Below the pieces are notes generated by a model. The model was not told where the DNA came from and did no database searches. It saw only the letters and a list, made by a program, of their open reading frames with translations. Shown in pieces: positions 54,630-64,000 of a stretch of DNA of 64,000 bases (within the stretch, counting starts at the first letter, position 1; each line of letters begins with the position of its first letter). The position numbers and the translations under genes were made by a program. Source of the DNA: Burkholderiaceae bacterium (lineage in GTDB: Bacteria; Pseudomonadota; Gammaproteobacteria; Burkholderiales; Burkholderiaceae_D); assembly GCA_004298905.1 (NCBI GenBank), contig SCTK01000009.1, positions 1-64,000 on the forward strand. The letters are read 5' to 3'.

Positions 54630-56277
54630 TTGTTGCCAGCAGCTGCCGCGCCCGCGCCAGCGCGTGCTCCAGGCTGTCGGTCAGGTTTTCCGGGCCCAGC
54701 GCGTCGAGGAAACCGGAACGGCGGATGATCGAGCGCGGCTGCTTATTCAAGTCACACAAGACCATCGCAGCACCATGCTTGCGCAAGTTCTTGCAGACGA
54801 CTTCCAGTGTCTCCAGGCCGGTGGTGTCGAGCGAGATCAACTGGTGCATCTGGAAAATCATCACCTTGGGCATGGGCCGTTTGGGGTCGAGCAGAACTTC
54901 CAGCTTGCTGACCGCGCCGAAGAACAACGAGCCGAAAATCCGGTAGCCCTCGATACCTGCGGGTGTGTCGGCGGGCAGATGCATTTTTTCCAGCCGGGTC
55001 AAATCGGAAATGCGGTAGATGAAGAACAGGCTGGCGAGCACCATGCCCACTTCGACGGCGACGGTGAGATCGAAAATCACTGTGAGCAGGAATGTCGACA
55101 CCAGCACGATGCGGTATTGCGGCGTGAATTGCCGCAAGCGCGGAAAGGCGCGCCATTCGCCCATGTTGTAGGCGATGAACATCAGAATCGCCGCCAGTGT
55201 CGCCAGCGGCACATAGGCCGCCAGTGGTGCGGCGATCAGCAGGATGAGCAGCAGCGTGGCCGAATGCACCATGCCCGCAATCGGCGAGGTGGCGCCGCTG
55301 CGAATGTTGGTGACGGTGCGGGCAATGGTGCCGGTGGCGGGGATGCCGCCAAAGAAGGGCGTCACAAAATTGGCTACTCCTTGCGCCATCAATTCCTGAT
55401 TCGGGTCGTGCCGCTCGTCGATCATGTTGTCGGCCACGCGCGCGCATAGCAGCGATTCGATCGCGCACAGCAAGGCGATCGTGATCGTCGGCGCAACCAG
55501 TTGCTTGGACAGACTCCAGGTGAACGTTGGCAGTTCGAACGCGGGCAAGCCTTGCGGGATGCCGCCGAAATGCGAGCCGATGGTGGCGACATGGAAATCG
55601 GTCAGCGCCACAAACACGGTGGCCAGCACCAGTGCGACGATGGTGCCGGGCACGCGCGAAGCGTAGTGTTTCCAGCGCTGCGCATTCTGCAGATAGGTCT
55701 TGGGCCAGAAGATGACGATGAGCAGCGACACGCTGGCGACCGATAGGGTTTGCCAATCCGCGCTGCCCAGATGGTCGTACAGCGCCGCCAGCATGCTGAA
55801 AAAATCGGCCGGCATTTTGTCGATGTCCAGGCCGAGAAAATCGCGCACCTGCGAGAATGCGATCAATATTGCGATGCCATTGGTGAAGCCCGTGACCACC
55901 GCGACGGGAATGAAACGGATCAGGTTGCCGATGCGAAACAAGCCCATGGAAAACAGCAGCACGCCGGCCAGCATGCCGGAGATGAGCAAATTGGCCAACC
56001 CGTATTTTTGCAGAATGCCGTAAAGCACGACGATGAAAGCGCCCGCCGGGCCGCCGATCTGCACGCGCGAACCGCCCAATGTGGCGATCAGAAAACCGGC
56101 AATGATGGCGGTGTAGATGCCCGCCTGCGGCGCCACGCCGGACGCAATGGCAAACGCCATCGCCAGCGGCAGCGCCACCACACCGACGGTGACGCCGGCC
56201 GAAACATCGTTGAAGAAACGCGCGCGCGAATAGTCAGTCAGCGCATCGAACAACCGGGGACGAAACGAGAAATTCAT
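54625..56277 (-). CDS. SulP-family anion transporter with STAS domain
   Basis: A 550-residue SLC26/SulP protein. The membrane part (about residues 15-410) includes DVSAGVTVGVVALPLAMAFAIASGV, GGSRVQIGGPAGAFIV, and FFGGIPATGTIARTVTNIRSGATSPIAGMVHS. The C-terminal STAS domain (about 430-545) contains QMHQLISLDTTGLETLEVVC. It may carry sulfate or bicarbonate; the sulfur genes here make sulfate attractive but are 40 kb away. The ATG at 56277 is preferred over 56298. Confidence 0.9.
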   Translation of the reverse strand: MNFSFRPRLFDALTDYSRARFFNDVSAGVTVGVVALPLAMAFAIASGVAPQAGIYTAIIAGFLIATLGGSRVQIGGPAGAFIVVLYGILQKYGLANLLISGMLAGVLLFSMGLFRIGNLIRFIPVAVVTGFTNGIAILIAFSQVRDFLGLDIDKMPADFFSMLAALYDHLGSADWQTLSVASVSLLIVIFWPKTYLQNAQRWKHYASRVPGTIVALVLATVFVALTDFHVATIGSHFGGIPQGLPAFELPTFTWSLSKQLVAPTITIALLCAIESLLCARVADNMIDERHDPNQELMAQGVANFVTPFFGGIPATGTIARTVTNIRSGATSPIAGMVHSATLLLILLIAAPLAAYVPLATLAAILMFIAYNMGEWRAFPRLRQFTPQYRIVLVSTFLLTVIFDLTVAVEVGMVLASLFFIYRISDLTRLEKMHLPADTPAGIEGYRIFGSLFFGAVSKLEVLLDPKRPMPKVMIFQMHQLISLDTTGLETLEVVCKNLRKHGAAMVLCDLNKQPRSIIRRSGFLDALGPENLTDSLEHALARARQLLATT

Positions 56278-56393
56278 GGCAGCACTCCAATCGATCAACA
56301 GGGCAAGGGGACACCGCAGCGCGCTCTCTTGGCGGCCCGCAGTGATGCTTGCGATTGTTGATGAGGCGTCGTTTCGTCAACATGAATGGAAGG

Positions 56394-59039
56394 TTATCGA
56401 ATGCGCATGCCCGGCTGCACCCCAGTATGAGGCTCCAGCAGATAAATGCCAGGATTGTTTTTCTCGTCCGCATGACTGGCCGCCAGCACCATGCCCTCGC
56501 TGATGCCGAACTTCATCTTGCGCGGCGCGAGGTTGGCGATCATCACCGTGAACTTGCCGACCAGATCTTCCGGCTTGTACGCCGACTTGATGCCGGAAAA
56601 TACATTGCGCGTCTTGCCCTCGCCGACATCCAGTGTCAGGCGCAACAGTTTGTCCGAACCTTCGACGTGCTCGGCATTGACGATTTTCGCAATGCGCAGA
56701 TCGACCTTGGCGAAATCGTCAATGGCGATCATCGAAGCGAGAGCTTCCCCACCCGGAAGAACACTCCCCTCTCCCGCCGCATCAGCGAGCGGGAGAGGGG
56801 CCGGGGGTGAGGGCCGCACTTTGCGCGGCTGCACCGCCCGCCAAACCGTTTCCATCACCGCCTCAGTTTCCTGCAACACTTCATGATTCCAAAAGCGCAA
56901 CACGCGCACGCCCTGCATCGCCAGCAAACGATCCCGCTCGCGGTCTTTCAATGCGTCGTCTGCATGCTGCCCGCCATCCAGCTCGACCGCCAGCGCATGC
57001 TCATCGCAAAAGAAATCCAGTACAAAGCGCGAGGACTCGATTTCGAGTGGATGCTGGCGGCGGAACTTCGCCCCCAGCGATTGATCGCGCAACAGGCTCC
57101 AGATAAGATTTTCTGCATCAGTTTGATTCTTGCGCAGCTCGCGTGCCAGCTTGATCAGTTGATCCGGGGGCGAGCGCCGCTTGCCCTCACCCCCAGCCCC
57201 TCTCCCGCCCGCTGATGCGGCGGGCGAGGGGAGCCCGGCCGTGCCGCTTTTAACTCCCTCTCCCGCATCAGCGGGAGAGGGCTGGGGTGAGGGCGCCGTT
57301 GGTTTTGAACTTTCAATATCAAATAACGTATCGAGTACCTTGGCATCGACACGGGTCATCAGGTGTTTGTATTGTCCAATTTGGTGGCCGGGAGCCAAAA
57401 CGTTGGTGATGTCGGAAAAATTTTGTGCGTTCGGCAAGCGAAGAAATATTTCTGCTTCTTCTGCTAGTTTGGGCAGAATGGGCTGCAAGTGTAATGTCAG
57501 CAAACGGAACCATTCAATAACTACTGAACATACCCGGTGCAGCCATTGTGGATCGCTTGGATGCAGAGGTTTCTCGAAGCTCTTGGATAGCTCCCAGGGT
57601 TTTGCCCTATCCCAAAACTCATTTACTTGATCCGCTAGTTTCATCGCTAGGCGAATTGTTGTCCCAAACTCTCGCTTGTTATAGCTTTCTATGATCTTCG
57701 GACTGGCTTGTCGAAACTCTTGTATGACTATGTCGTAATAAGGCTGAGCCGGGTTTGATCCTTGCCAATGTTGCCCGAGCGTCAAATCAGCAATACGACC
57801 ATCGAAATGTTTGTGCAAGAAGCCCGCAGCTCGGCTGGCAATATTCACATACTTCCCCACCAGATCGCTATTCACCCGCGCCATGAAATCATCCGGGTTG
57901 AAATCAACATCTTCCACTTTGGCATTCAGTTTGGCGGCAATGTAATAGCGCAGCCATTCCGGGTTCATGCCGATGCTCAGATATTTCAGCGGATCGATGC
58001 CGGTACCACGACTCTTGCTCATCTTTTCGCCGCTGACGGTGATGAAGCCGTGCACGTTGACTTGCGCCGGAGTCTTGCGTCCGGAGAATTTCAGCATCGC
58101 GGGCCAGAACAGGGTGTGGAAAGAGATGATGTCCTTGCCGATGAAGTGAATCTGTTCCACCGCGGGATCGTTGATGAATTCTTCGAAGCTTTGTGCGGTC
58201 TGCGCCTTGGCCTGACCCTTGTCGAAGTGGTTCTTCAGACTGGCGAGGTAACCGACCGGGGCATCGAGCCACACATAAAAATATTTATTCGGCGCATCGG
58301 GGATCGGGATGCCGAAGTAGGGCGCGTCGCGCGAGATTTCCCAGTCGCGCAGATCGCCGTCGCTCTCCAGCCATTCCTTGGCCTTGTTGGCGACCTCGGC
58401 TTGCAGGTGGCCGTCGTCCATCCACTGGCGCAGGAAGTCGGCGCATTTGGGGTCGGACAGCTTGAAGAAATAGCTCTCGGTTTCCTTCAGCACCGGCGTG
58501 GCGCCGGTCAATGTGGAGAACGGGTTCTTCAGATCGGTGGGTGAATACACCGCGCCGCAGACTTCGCAGTTGTCGCCGTATTGATCCTGAGCGCCGCATT
58601 TCGGACATTCGCCCTTGATGTAACGATCAGGCAGGAACATGTTCTTGACTGGATCGTAGAACTGTTCGACGGTCTTGGTGTAGATCAGCTTGGCGTCGTC
58701 GCGCAGGGTGCGGTAGATGGCTTGCGACAGCACGGTATTTTCTTCACTGTCGGTGGAATGCCAGTTGTCGAATTGAATGTGGAAGCCGTCGAGATACTGT
58801 TTGCGCCCGGCGGCGATGTCGGCGACGAATTGCTGTGGTGTCTTGCCGGCCTTCTCGGCGGCGATCATGATCGGCGCGCCGTGGGCATCGTCGGCGCCGA
58901 CGAAGTGCACTTCGTTGCCCTGCATGCGCTGGAAGCGCACCCAGATGTCGGCCTGGATGTATTCCATGATGTGACCGATATGGAATTTGCCGTTGGCGTA
59001 GGGCAGGGCGGTGGTGACGAAGAGGCGGCGCTTGGACAT
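56394..59039 (-). CDS. metG: Methionyl-tRNA synthetase with in-frame DUF559 domain insertion (881 aa)
   Basis: Class I synthetase for Met. It has HIGH at residues 20-23, zinc-binding cysteines at 145, 148, 158 and 161, KMSKS at 339-343, the anticodon-binding helical domain to about 570, and a C-terminal EMAPII/Trbp111-like tRNA-binding domain (about 762-881, [15 protein letters not shown]). Normal length is near 690. Residues about 580-760 are extra: two repeat-derived Pro/Ala/Gly-rich linkers around a DUF559 domain ([46 protein letters not shown]). The frame stays open throughout, so the enzyme may tolerate the insert. Confidence 0.93.
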   Translation of the reverse strand: MSKRRLFVTTALPYANGKFHIGHIMEYIQADIWVRFQRMQGNEVHFVGADDAHGAPIMIAAEKAGKTPQQFVADIAAGRKQYLDGFHIQFDNWHSTDSEENTVLSQAIYRTLRDDAKLIYTKTVEQFYDPVKNMFLPDRYIKGECPKCGAQDQYGDNCEVCGAVYSPTDLKNPFSTLTGATPVLKETESYFFKLSDPKCADFLRQWMDDGHLQAEVANKAKEWLESDGDLRDWEISRDAPYFGIPIPDAPNKYFYVWLDAPVGYLASLKNHFDKGQAKAQTAQSFEEFINDPAVEQIHFIGKDIISFHTLFWPAMLKFSGRKTPAQVNVHGFITVSGEKMSKSRGTGIDPLKYLSIGMNPEWLRYYIAAKLNAKVEDVDFNPDDFMARVNSDLVGKYVNIASRAAGFLHKHFDGRIADLTLGQHWQGSNPAQPYYDIVIQEFRQASPKIIESYNKREFGTTIRLAMKLADQVNEFWDRAKPWELSKSFEKPLHPSDPQWLHRVCSVVIEWFRLLTLHLQPILPKLAEEAEIFLRLPNAQNFSDITNVLAPGHQIGQYKHLMTRVDAKVLDTLFDIESSKPTAPSPQPSPADAGEGVKSGTAGLPSPAASAGGRGAGGEGKRRSPPDQLIKLARELRKNQTDAENLIWSLLRDQSLGAKFRRQHPLEIESSRFVLDFFCDEHALAVELDGGQHADDALKDRERDRLLAMQGVRVLRFWNHEVLQETEAVMETVWRAVQPRKVRPSPPAPLPLADAAGEGSVLPGGEALASMIAIDDFAKVDLRIAKIVNAEHVEGSDKLLRLTLDVGEGKTRNVFSGIKSAYKPEDLVGKFTVMIANLAPRKMKFGISEGMVLAASHADEKNNPGIYLLEPHTGVQPGMRIR
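56750..57300 (-). mobile_element. Palindrome-flanked DUF559 cassette inserted within metG
   Basis: The segment carries a DUF559 (Vsr-like, PD-(D/E)xK) coding region at about 56820-57180. It is bounded by copies of the CCCTCTCCCGC palindrome family at 56765-56816 on one side and at 57184-57233 and 57258-57298 on the other. DUF559 genes are often found next to such repeats. The boundaries are estimated from where MetG similarity resumes and the palindromes stop. Whether it is a mobile unit is inference. Confidence 0.65.
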
Positions 59040-59106
59040 TGAGGGAGTTTCTTGGCTGACAGGACGAAAGCCGCATTTTAGCAGTGCCGGTGGGCTTTTC
59101 CGCTAA

Positions 59107-59228
59107 ACGTAGTGGCATAAATCTACTGCGCGCCCCGAGACCGAGCCTGCGGTGCTCAACGTAGTATTCATACGTTTGCGCTCCTCAGCTCGGCCTCGGG
59201 GCGCTCGCTACGATTTCTGCCACTACGT
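59107..59228. repeat. Long imperfect inverted-repeat element between metG and mrp/apbC
   Basis: The left arm 59107-59147 (starting ACGTAGTGGCATAAATC) pairs with 59188-59228 (ending GATTTCTGCCACTACGT) over about 41 bases with few mismatches. The centre includes TAGTATTCATACG. It lies in the 220-base gap between two divergent gene starts, so it may carry or disturb their promoters. It resembles the element at 54505-54629 in build, not in sequence. Confidence 0.8.
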
Positions 59229-59259
59229 ATAAAATGCAGTCTTCAATGGAGAAGTGGCA

Positions 59260-60357
59260 ATGGCAACAGTAGAAGACGTGAAATCCTGTCTGGCACAGGT
59301 GATCGACCCCAATACCGGCAAGGATTTCGTGAGCAGCAAGACGGTGCGCGATGTGCGCGTGGTCGGCGGCGAAGTGTTGTTGCGCATCGAGCTGGGTTAC
59401 CCGGCCAAAACACAGCACACGGCATTGACTGCGCTGATCAGCGATGCCGTCGGCGCGTTGCCGGGGGTGACGAAAGTTGAAGTCGATCTGTCCAGCAAGA
59501 TCGTGGCGCATGCGGTACAGCGCGGCTTGAAGCCGTTGCGTAGTATCAAGAACATCATCGCCGTGGCCAGCGGCAAGGGCGGCGTGGGCAAAAGCACGAC
59601 GGCGATCAATCTGGCGCTGGCGCTGACGGCCGAGGGTGCGCGCGTGGGTATTCTCGATGCCGACATCTACGGCCCCTCGCTGCCGCTGATGCTCGGTATT
59701 GACATCGCCAAAACCGGCCGCCCGCAATCGGCCGATGGCCAGACCATCGAACCGATGCACGCGCATGGCCTGCAAGCCAGCTCGATCGGTTTCATGATCG
59801 ACCAGGATCAGCCGATGGTGTGGCGCGGGCCGATGGCGACGCAGGCGCTGCAGCAGTTGCTCGAACAAACCAATTGGGCCGAACTCGATTATCTGATCGT
59901 CGACATGCCGCCCGGCACCGGCGACATTCAATTGTCGCTGTCGCAGAAAGTGCCGCTCACCGGTGCGGTGATCGTTACCACGCCCCAGGACATTGCGCTG
60001 CTCGATGCGCGCAAGGGGCTGCGCATGTTCGAGAAAGTCGGCGTGCCGATTCTCGGCGTGGTGGAAAACATGGCGGTGCATGTGTGCTCGCAATGCGGCC
60101 ATGCCGAACACATCTTCGGCGCCGATGGCGGCAAGCAGATGGCGCAGCAATACAACGTCGATTATCTGGGCGCGCTGCCGCTGGATATCGCAATCCGCGA
60201 GCAAACCGACAGCGGCAAGCCCACGGTGGTGGCCGCGCCCGACAGCGCGATCGCCAAAACCTACTGCGCGATTGCGCGCAAGGTGGCGATCCACGTCGCG
60301 GAAAAAGCGAAAGACATGTCGCTCAAGTTCCCGACCATTGTGGTGCAGAACACTTGA
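59260..60357 (+). CDS. apbC: Iron-sulfur cluster carrier protein ApbC/Mrp
   Basis: A 365-residue P-loop ATPase that carries [4Fe-4S] clusters. An N-terminal DUF59/MIP18-like domain (about 1-90) precedes the deviant Walker A AVASGKGGVGKST, DADIYGPSLPLMLG, and the cluster-binding VCSQCGHAEHIFG (CxxC). The ATG at 59260 has GGAG 8 bases upstream; a GTG two codons earlier is possible. Confidence 0.94.
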   Translation: MATVEDVKSCLAQVIDPNTGKDFVSSKTVRDVRVVGGEVLLRIELGYPAKTQHTALTALISDAVGALPGVTKVEVDLSSKIVAHAVQRGLKPLRSIKNIIAVASGKGGVGKSTTAINLALALTAEGARVGILDADIYGPSLPLMLGIDIAKTGRPQSADGQTIEPMHAHGLQASSIGFMIDQDQPMVWRGPMATQALQQLLEQTNWAELDYLIVDMPPGTGDIQLSLSQKVPLTGAVIVTTPQDIALLDARKGLRMFEKVGVPILGVVENMAVHVCSQCGHAEHIFGADGGKQMAQQYNVDYLGALPLDIAIREQTDSGKPTVVAAPDSAIAKTYCAIARKVAIHVAEKAKDMSLKFPTIVVQNT

Positions 60358-60421
60358 ATCTTTAACTTGGATTTTCAACCCGGATTGTCAACTTGATCGG
60401 CAAAGCCGAAAGGGAGGCGTC

Positions 60422-60670
60422 ATGAAACCAGCCCTGTGGATGTGCATGCTGCTGTTGGTGACGGGCTGTGAAAAGAAAATAGTGGATGCGCCGCTACAAA
60501 AGCCAGCTGCCCCGACCGGCCGCGAAGAAACCAGGAGTCTGCAAAATATCCAGCCGATCTACGACACCACCGGGATTCGTTCCAAGGTAGATCAGGCGCT
60601 CGACCAGAACGACAAACGCACCGAGAATCTGGATCAGCAGCTAGATCACGCCAATAAGTCAAGCGAATAA
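60422..60670 (+). CDS. Small lipoprotein (82 aa)
   Basis: Begins MKPALWMCMLLLVTGCEKK, a lipoprotein signal with lipobox LVTGC (Cys16). The mature part is short and polar (GIRSKVDQALDQNDKRTENLDQQLDHANKSSE), likely a helix. GGGAGG lies 6 bases before the ATG. It sits between mrp and the MAPEG gene on the same strand. Function unknown. Confidence 0.75.
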   Translation: MKPALWMCMLLLVTGCEKKIVDAPLQKPAAPTGREETRSLQNIQPIYDTTGIRSKVDQALDQNDKRTENLDQQLDHANKSSE

Positions 60671-60696
60671 ATAAAACAAGGTAGAACAAGGCACAC

Positions 60697-61092
60697 ATGA
60701 ACAACTATCACATCGCGTATCTGTGCCTGCTGGTGGTTGCGTTGCTGCCGTATGTGGCGACGATGATCGCCAAATCCGACCGCAGTACCTTCGATAATCG
60801 CGATCCGCGCGGCTGGCTGGCGCAGCAGGAAGGCTACCGCAAGCGCGCCAACGCGGCGCAGCTGAATGCCTTTGAAGCGCAGGCGTCGTTTTATGCGGCG
60901 GTGCTGTTGAATGTGCTGGTCGGCAGCGCGCCCGCCAGTGTCAATGTGTGGGCGCTGGTGTTTGTCACCATGCGTGTGTTGCACATGGTGTTTTATCTGG
61001 CCGACAAAGACCGGGCACGTTCGCTGTCTTTCGGTGGCGCGCTGACCTGCGTGGTTGGACTTTTTGTCCTGGCCCTGATGAACGTGAAATAA
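60697..61092 (+). CDS. MAPEG-family membrane protein
   Basis: A 131-residue four-span protein with the MAPEG pattern: N-terminal span, the cytosolic QQEGYRKRANAAQLNAFEAQASFYAAVLLN segment with the conserved A-x-x-N-x-x-E, and VFVTMRVLHMVFYLADKDRARS. Relatives include glutathione transferases; many bacterial members are uncharacterised. Confidence 0.82.
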   Translation: MNNYHIAYLCLLVVALLPYVATMIAKSDRSTFDNRDPRGWLAQQEGYRKRANAAQLNAFEAQASFYAAVLLNVLVGSAPASVNVWALVFVTMRVLHMVFYLADKDRARSLSFGGALTCVVGLFVLALMNVK

Positions 61093-61137
61093 TGTGCGCC
61101 ATTGCCAACCTCTCACCCACTTTCAAGCAGATTTCTC

Positions 61138-61704
61138 ATGAGCATTAAATCGGACAAATGGATACGCCGCATGGCGCAGGAACACGGCATGATCGAGCCG
61201 TTCGAGCCGGGACAGGTGCGGCATAACGGCGACCACCGCATCGTGTCCTACGGTACCTCCAGCTACGGTTACGACATTCGCTGCGCCGCCGAATTCAAGG
61301 TGTTTACCAATATCAACAGCACCATCGTCGATCCGAAAAATTTCGACGAAAATTCTTTCGTCGATTTCAACAGCGATGTCTGCATCATCCCGCCCAATTC
61401 CTTTGCGCTGGCGCGCACGATGGAATACTTTCGCATCCCGCGCAATGTGCTGACCATCTGTCTGGGCAAGAGCACTTATGCGCGTTGCGGCATCATCGTC
61501 AACGTGACACCGTTCGAGCCGGAGTGGGAAGGCTACGTCACGCTGGAGTTTTCCAACACCACGCCGTTGCCGGCAAAAATCTATGCCGGCGAAGGCTGTG
61601 CGCAAGTGCTGTTCTTCGAATCCGACGAAGAGTGCGAAACCTCGTACAAGGATAGAGGCGGGAAGTATCAAGGGCAGCGCGGCGTCACTCTGCCTAAAAC
61701 CTGA
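61138..61704 (+). CDS. dcd: dCTP deaminase
   Basis: Deaminates dCTP to dUTP for thymidylate synthesis. The 188-residue length is exact for the family. Motifs visible are [65 protein letters not shown] (catalytic Glu), and the C-terminal [12 protein letters not shown]. The ATG at 61138 gives the standard [13 protein letters not shown] start. Confidence 0.97.
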   Translation: MSIKSDKWIRRMAQEHGMIEPFEPGQVRHNGDHRIVSYGTSSYGYDIRCAAEFKVFTNINSTIVDPKNFDENSFVDFNSDVCIIPPNSFALARTMEYFRIPRNVLTICLGKSTYARCGIIVNVTPFEPEWEGYVTLEFSNTTPLPAKIYAGEGCAQVLFFESDEECETSYKDRGGKYQGQRGVTLPKT

Positions 61705-62606
61705 TGCGCATTCCCCGTCTTCCGGCGGCCGGGTTGTTGCTGATTCCGCCGCTGATGTGGGCGGCCGGCACCGTGGTCGGCCGCGTCGCGGTGGGTACTT
61801 TCCCCCCGCTGGCTTTTTCCTTCTGGCGCTGGGTTGTGGCGCTGATCTTTGTGCTGCCTTTCACCGGGCGTGCGCTGTGGCAGCAACGCACCGTCATTGT
61901 CCAACACTGGCGCCCGCTGCTGGTGCTTGGGGCTTCCGGTGTCGGTGGCTACAACTCGTTTCAATACCTGGCGCTGACCACCAGTCCGGTGGTGAATGTC
62001 GTGCTGATCGGCGCGGCGTTTCCATTGATGATGCTGCCGGTCGCAATTATTTTTCTGCGTGAGCGAATCGGAGCGCTGGGTTTGCTCGGCATGGCGCTGG
62101 CACTGGCGGGTGTGTTACTGGTGCTGTCGCATGGCGATCTGCAACGTCTGCTGACGCTGGAATTTGCGCGCGGCGATTTGATCATGCTGGCGGCCAATGC
62201 TTCCTGGGCGGTGTACACGCTGGTACTGCGCAAATATCCGTTGCCGCTGCCGGGCTTGCAATCGTTGACATTGCAGATCGCCATCGGCATTCCCGTCATC
62301 CTGCCTTTTTATCTGTGGGAATACGCGGGCCAGGGCGGATTCTCTCCTCACGCTAGCGATATCGCGGCGCTGCTGTTCGTGGCCGTGTGCCCATCCTTGA
62401 TTGCCTATTATTTCTGGGACAAAGGCGTGCAAGCCATCGGCGCCGCCCGCGCCGGCGTGTTCGTCAATTTGATTCCCGTGTTTGCCGCGCTGATGGCGAT
62501 TCTTTTTCTCGACGAGCGCTTCAACTGGTATCACGGGGTCGCGCTGGCAGCCATGCTGGTGGGGGTGTGGCTGGTGAATCGGCCTGCGTCCGCTCTCAAA
62601 AAATAG
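61704..62606 (+). CDS. EamA/DMT-family transporter
   Basis: A 300-residue protein with ten predicted spans in two EamA repeats: PPLMWAAGTVVGRVAVGTFPPLAFSFWRW in the first, and LIMLAANASWAVYTLVLRKYP in the second, ending FLDERFNWYHGVALAAMLVGVWLVNR. Its ATG overlaps the dcd stop (TGATG). Substrate unknown, probably a metabolite exporter. Confidence 0.88.
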   Translation: MRIPRLPAAGLLLIPPLMWAAGTVVGRVAVGTFPPLAFSFWRWVVALIFVLPFTGRALWQQRTVIVQHWRPLLVLGASGVGGYNSFQYLALTTSPVVNVVLIGAAFPLMMLPVAIIFLRERIGALGLLGMALALAGVLLVLSHGDLQRLLTLEFARGDLIMLAANASWAVYTLVLRKYPLPLPGLQSLTLQIAIGIPVILPFYLWEYAGQGGFSPHASDIAALLFVAVCPSLIAYYFWDKGVQAIGAARAGVFVNLIPVFAALMAILFLDERFNWYHGVALAAMLVGVWLVNRPASALKK

Positions 62607-62664
62607 GTTAGTTAGGTCGAGTATTCGATATACTCATCAGCCGTAAATCTCTAGGGAGTAAGAC

Positions 62665-64000
62665 ATGATGAATCATGCGTTGCGGTATGTCCTTCTGTTT
62701 CTCTTGTGTACCTTTGCCTATGCAGAGGAGCGCACGCCAATCGAACCCCAATTCCGTTATGGGAAACTCCACACAACCTATGTGATTCATGAGGATGGAA
62801 CATCAACGGAATCTCATAGCTGGTCGATGACCATATTGAAAGAATCGGTTGTGTCTTGGGCGAAGCAGGCTTCAATCTCGTATAGCACCAGCGTACAGAC
62901 AGCAGAGGTGCTGGAGGCCTATACGCAGAAACCGGATGGTCGCCGTCTTGATGTGTCCAAGGAGAGTTATCAGATAGAGGTTAATGGCGGCATCGGCGAT
63001 GGCGCACCCGCATTTTCTGATCGAACCACCTTGTCCGCTGTTTTTCCTGACGTTGCGGTTGGTGACACGGTTGTTTTTTCTTACCGGATCCATCAGAAGG
63101 AAGCTATCTTTCCAGGACACTTCTCGATTTCTGGATTCTATGGACAGCAATACGCGTTTGACGATGTTCACGTTCGAATTGAATATCCTTCGGTACTCTG
63201 GGTTCAGTATGAGGCCAATGGGTTGAAGGAAAACTCCGGGTCAGCGGATGGGCGGAATTTTGTCGAGTGGTCTTATGCCAATGCCTCGCCAATGAAAAGT
63301 TCGCGCCGCGATTATTCAGTATTTGTTCCGGAGAAAGAGGCCGGCTATTCTTTCTCGACCTTTAAGAATTACGCCGATATAGCGGTGGCCTACGGTGAGC
63401 GTGCCACCCCCAAGGCTGCAGTAACGCCGCGTATTCAGCAGCTGGCCAATGAAATTTCGAAAGAGGCAACGCAGCCCAGAGAACAGGCGCGACTGCTTTA
63501 TGAATGGGTTGCGAAGAATATTACCTACGCTGGTAATTGTGTGGGCATTGGTGCTGTGGTGCCGCGCGATCTGGACTTTGTGCTGGATCACAAGATGGGG
63601 GACTGCAAGGACCATGCAACTCTGCTGCAGGCGCTCCTCGCAGCTCGTGGAATTCAGAGTTGGCAGGCATTGATTAATGCGGGTTCGATGTATCACCTGC
63701 CAAAGGTGCCTGTGGTGACGTCGGTGAATCACGTGATCAATTACTTGCCGACTCTTGATCTTTATCTTGACTCGACATCCTCAACAACACCATTTGGCAT
63801 GCTGCCCCCTGAAGTTCGGGGCAAGCCGGTTTTGTGGGTACAAAATTTCAATCGAGATAGCAGGACGCCGACAGCTGAAACGGCAACTTGGCAAAAAATT
63901 GTCAGCGACATTCGTATTGGCGATACGGGTTCGGTGGAGGGGGCGATAGAAATTTCGCAGAAAGGGGATGCTGCGATAGGGGGGCGGGCTATGTTCCGGG
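62665..64000 (+). CDS. DUF3857 / transglutaminase-like secreted protein (runs off right edge)
   Basis: The open frame continues to the window end (445 codons seen). It starts with a signal peptide (LRYVLLFLLCTFAYA), then a DUF3857 domain (about 40-210), then a transglutaminase-like core: KMGDCKDHATLLQALLAARGI with the catalytic Cys, SVNHVINYLP with the His, and LDLYLDSTS with the Asp. Such proteins are periplasmic; their activity is largely unknown. AGGGAG lies 6 bases before the first of two adjacent ATGs. Confidence 0.85.
   Translation, partial: MMNHALRYVLLFLLCTFAYAEERTPIEPQFRYGKLHTTYVIHEDGTSTESHSWSMTILKESVVSWAKQASISYSTSVQTAEVLEAYTQKPDGRRLDVSKESYQIEVNGGIGDGAPAFSDRTTLSAVFPDVAVGDTVVFSYRIHQKEAIFPGHFSISGFYGQQYAFDDVHVRIEYPSVLWVQYEANGLKENSGSADGRNFVEWSYANASPMKSSRRDYSVFVPEKEAGYSFSTFKNYADIAVAYGERATPKAAVTPRIQQLANEISKEATQPREQARLLYEWVAKNITYAGNCVGIGAVVPRDLDFVLDHKMGDCKDHATLLQALLAARGIQSWQALINAGSMYHLPKVPVVTSVNHVINYLPTLDLYLDSTSSTTPFGMLPPEVRGKPVLWVQNFNRDSRTPTAETATWQKIVSDIRIGDTGSVEGAIEISQKGDAAIGGRAMFR

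Overview
The window looks like the chromosome of a betaproteobacterium of moderate to high GC. The gene orders that suggest this are holC-pepA / lptFG; an assimilatory cys cluster with a DUF934 gene and a CysB-type regulator; rpsP-rimM-trmD-rplS; carAB-greA-DUF4149 / yhbY / rlmE-ftsH-folP-glmM; hrcA-hemH / grpE-dnaK-dnaJ; and scpA next to a DUF3460 gene. I cannot name the genus from sequence alone.

Layout. 1-1207: end of an integron-like cassette array on the minus strand. It has two cassette genes, one complete attC site (601-678), and one attC broken near its tip by what looks like an IS110/IS1111-type element that runs off the left edge. 1374-14374: core genes (holC, pepA, lptF, lptG, a CbiX-like gene, terC) followed by a sulfate assimilation block (cysN, cysD, cysH, DUF934, cysI, a TauE-type exporter, divergent cysB). 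14438-20932: accessory island between tRNA-Ala(CGC) and a strong terminator. It starts with the orphan tail of an MscS-type channel gene and an array of 17 CCGAAA hexamers. It then carries a membrane-anchored TIR protein, a small anchored periplasmic protein, and a tightly packed five-gene operon: SLATT, TGT-like, OGG-like, QueC-like, and ThsB/DUF1863-like TIR. 20932-28884: CbiB-like gene, nudix hydrolase, rpsP operon, etfAB, lytic transglycosylase. 29160-40018: carAB through glmM. 40195-47016: fumC, yaeQ, rlmJ, a nucleotidyltransferase/small-protein pair, hrcA, hemH. 47123-48499: two AT-rich genes of unknown function. 48635-54468: heat-shock genes, a second TauE-type gene, scpA. 54625-64000: SulP transporter, metG, mrp/apbC, a MAPEG gene, dcd, an EamA transporter and a truncated DUF3857/transglutaminase gene.

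The most interesting locus is the operon at 17547-20823. QueC-like, TGT-like and OGG-like proteins together are the ancillary set I associate with type IV CBASS. Here there is no CD-NTase; a ThsB-like TIR protein occupies that place, beside a SLATT membrane protein. The TIR protein begins MGGGSGGGLYG. If the QueC-like enzyme conjugates a deazaguanine to an N-terminal glycine, as I recall being reported for related systems, this TIR would be the natural substrate. I read the locus as a candidate hybrid of Thoeris-like TIR signalling and type IV CBASS modification enzymes. The parts are visible in the sequence; the mechanism is inference.

A second oddity is metG: a complete DUF559 nuclease-like domain, bracketed by GC-rich palindromic repeats, is inserted in frame between the catalytic part and the C-terminal tRNA-binding domain. 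The window also holds many intergenic inverted repeats from several families, including one perfect 36-bp pair and a related pair of elements either side of dnaJ.
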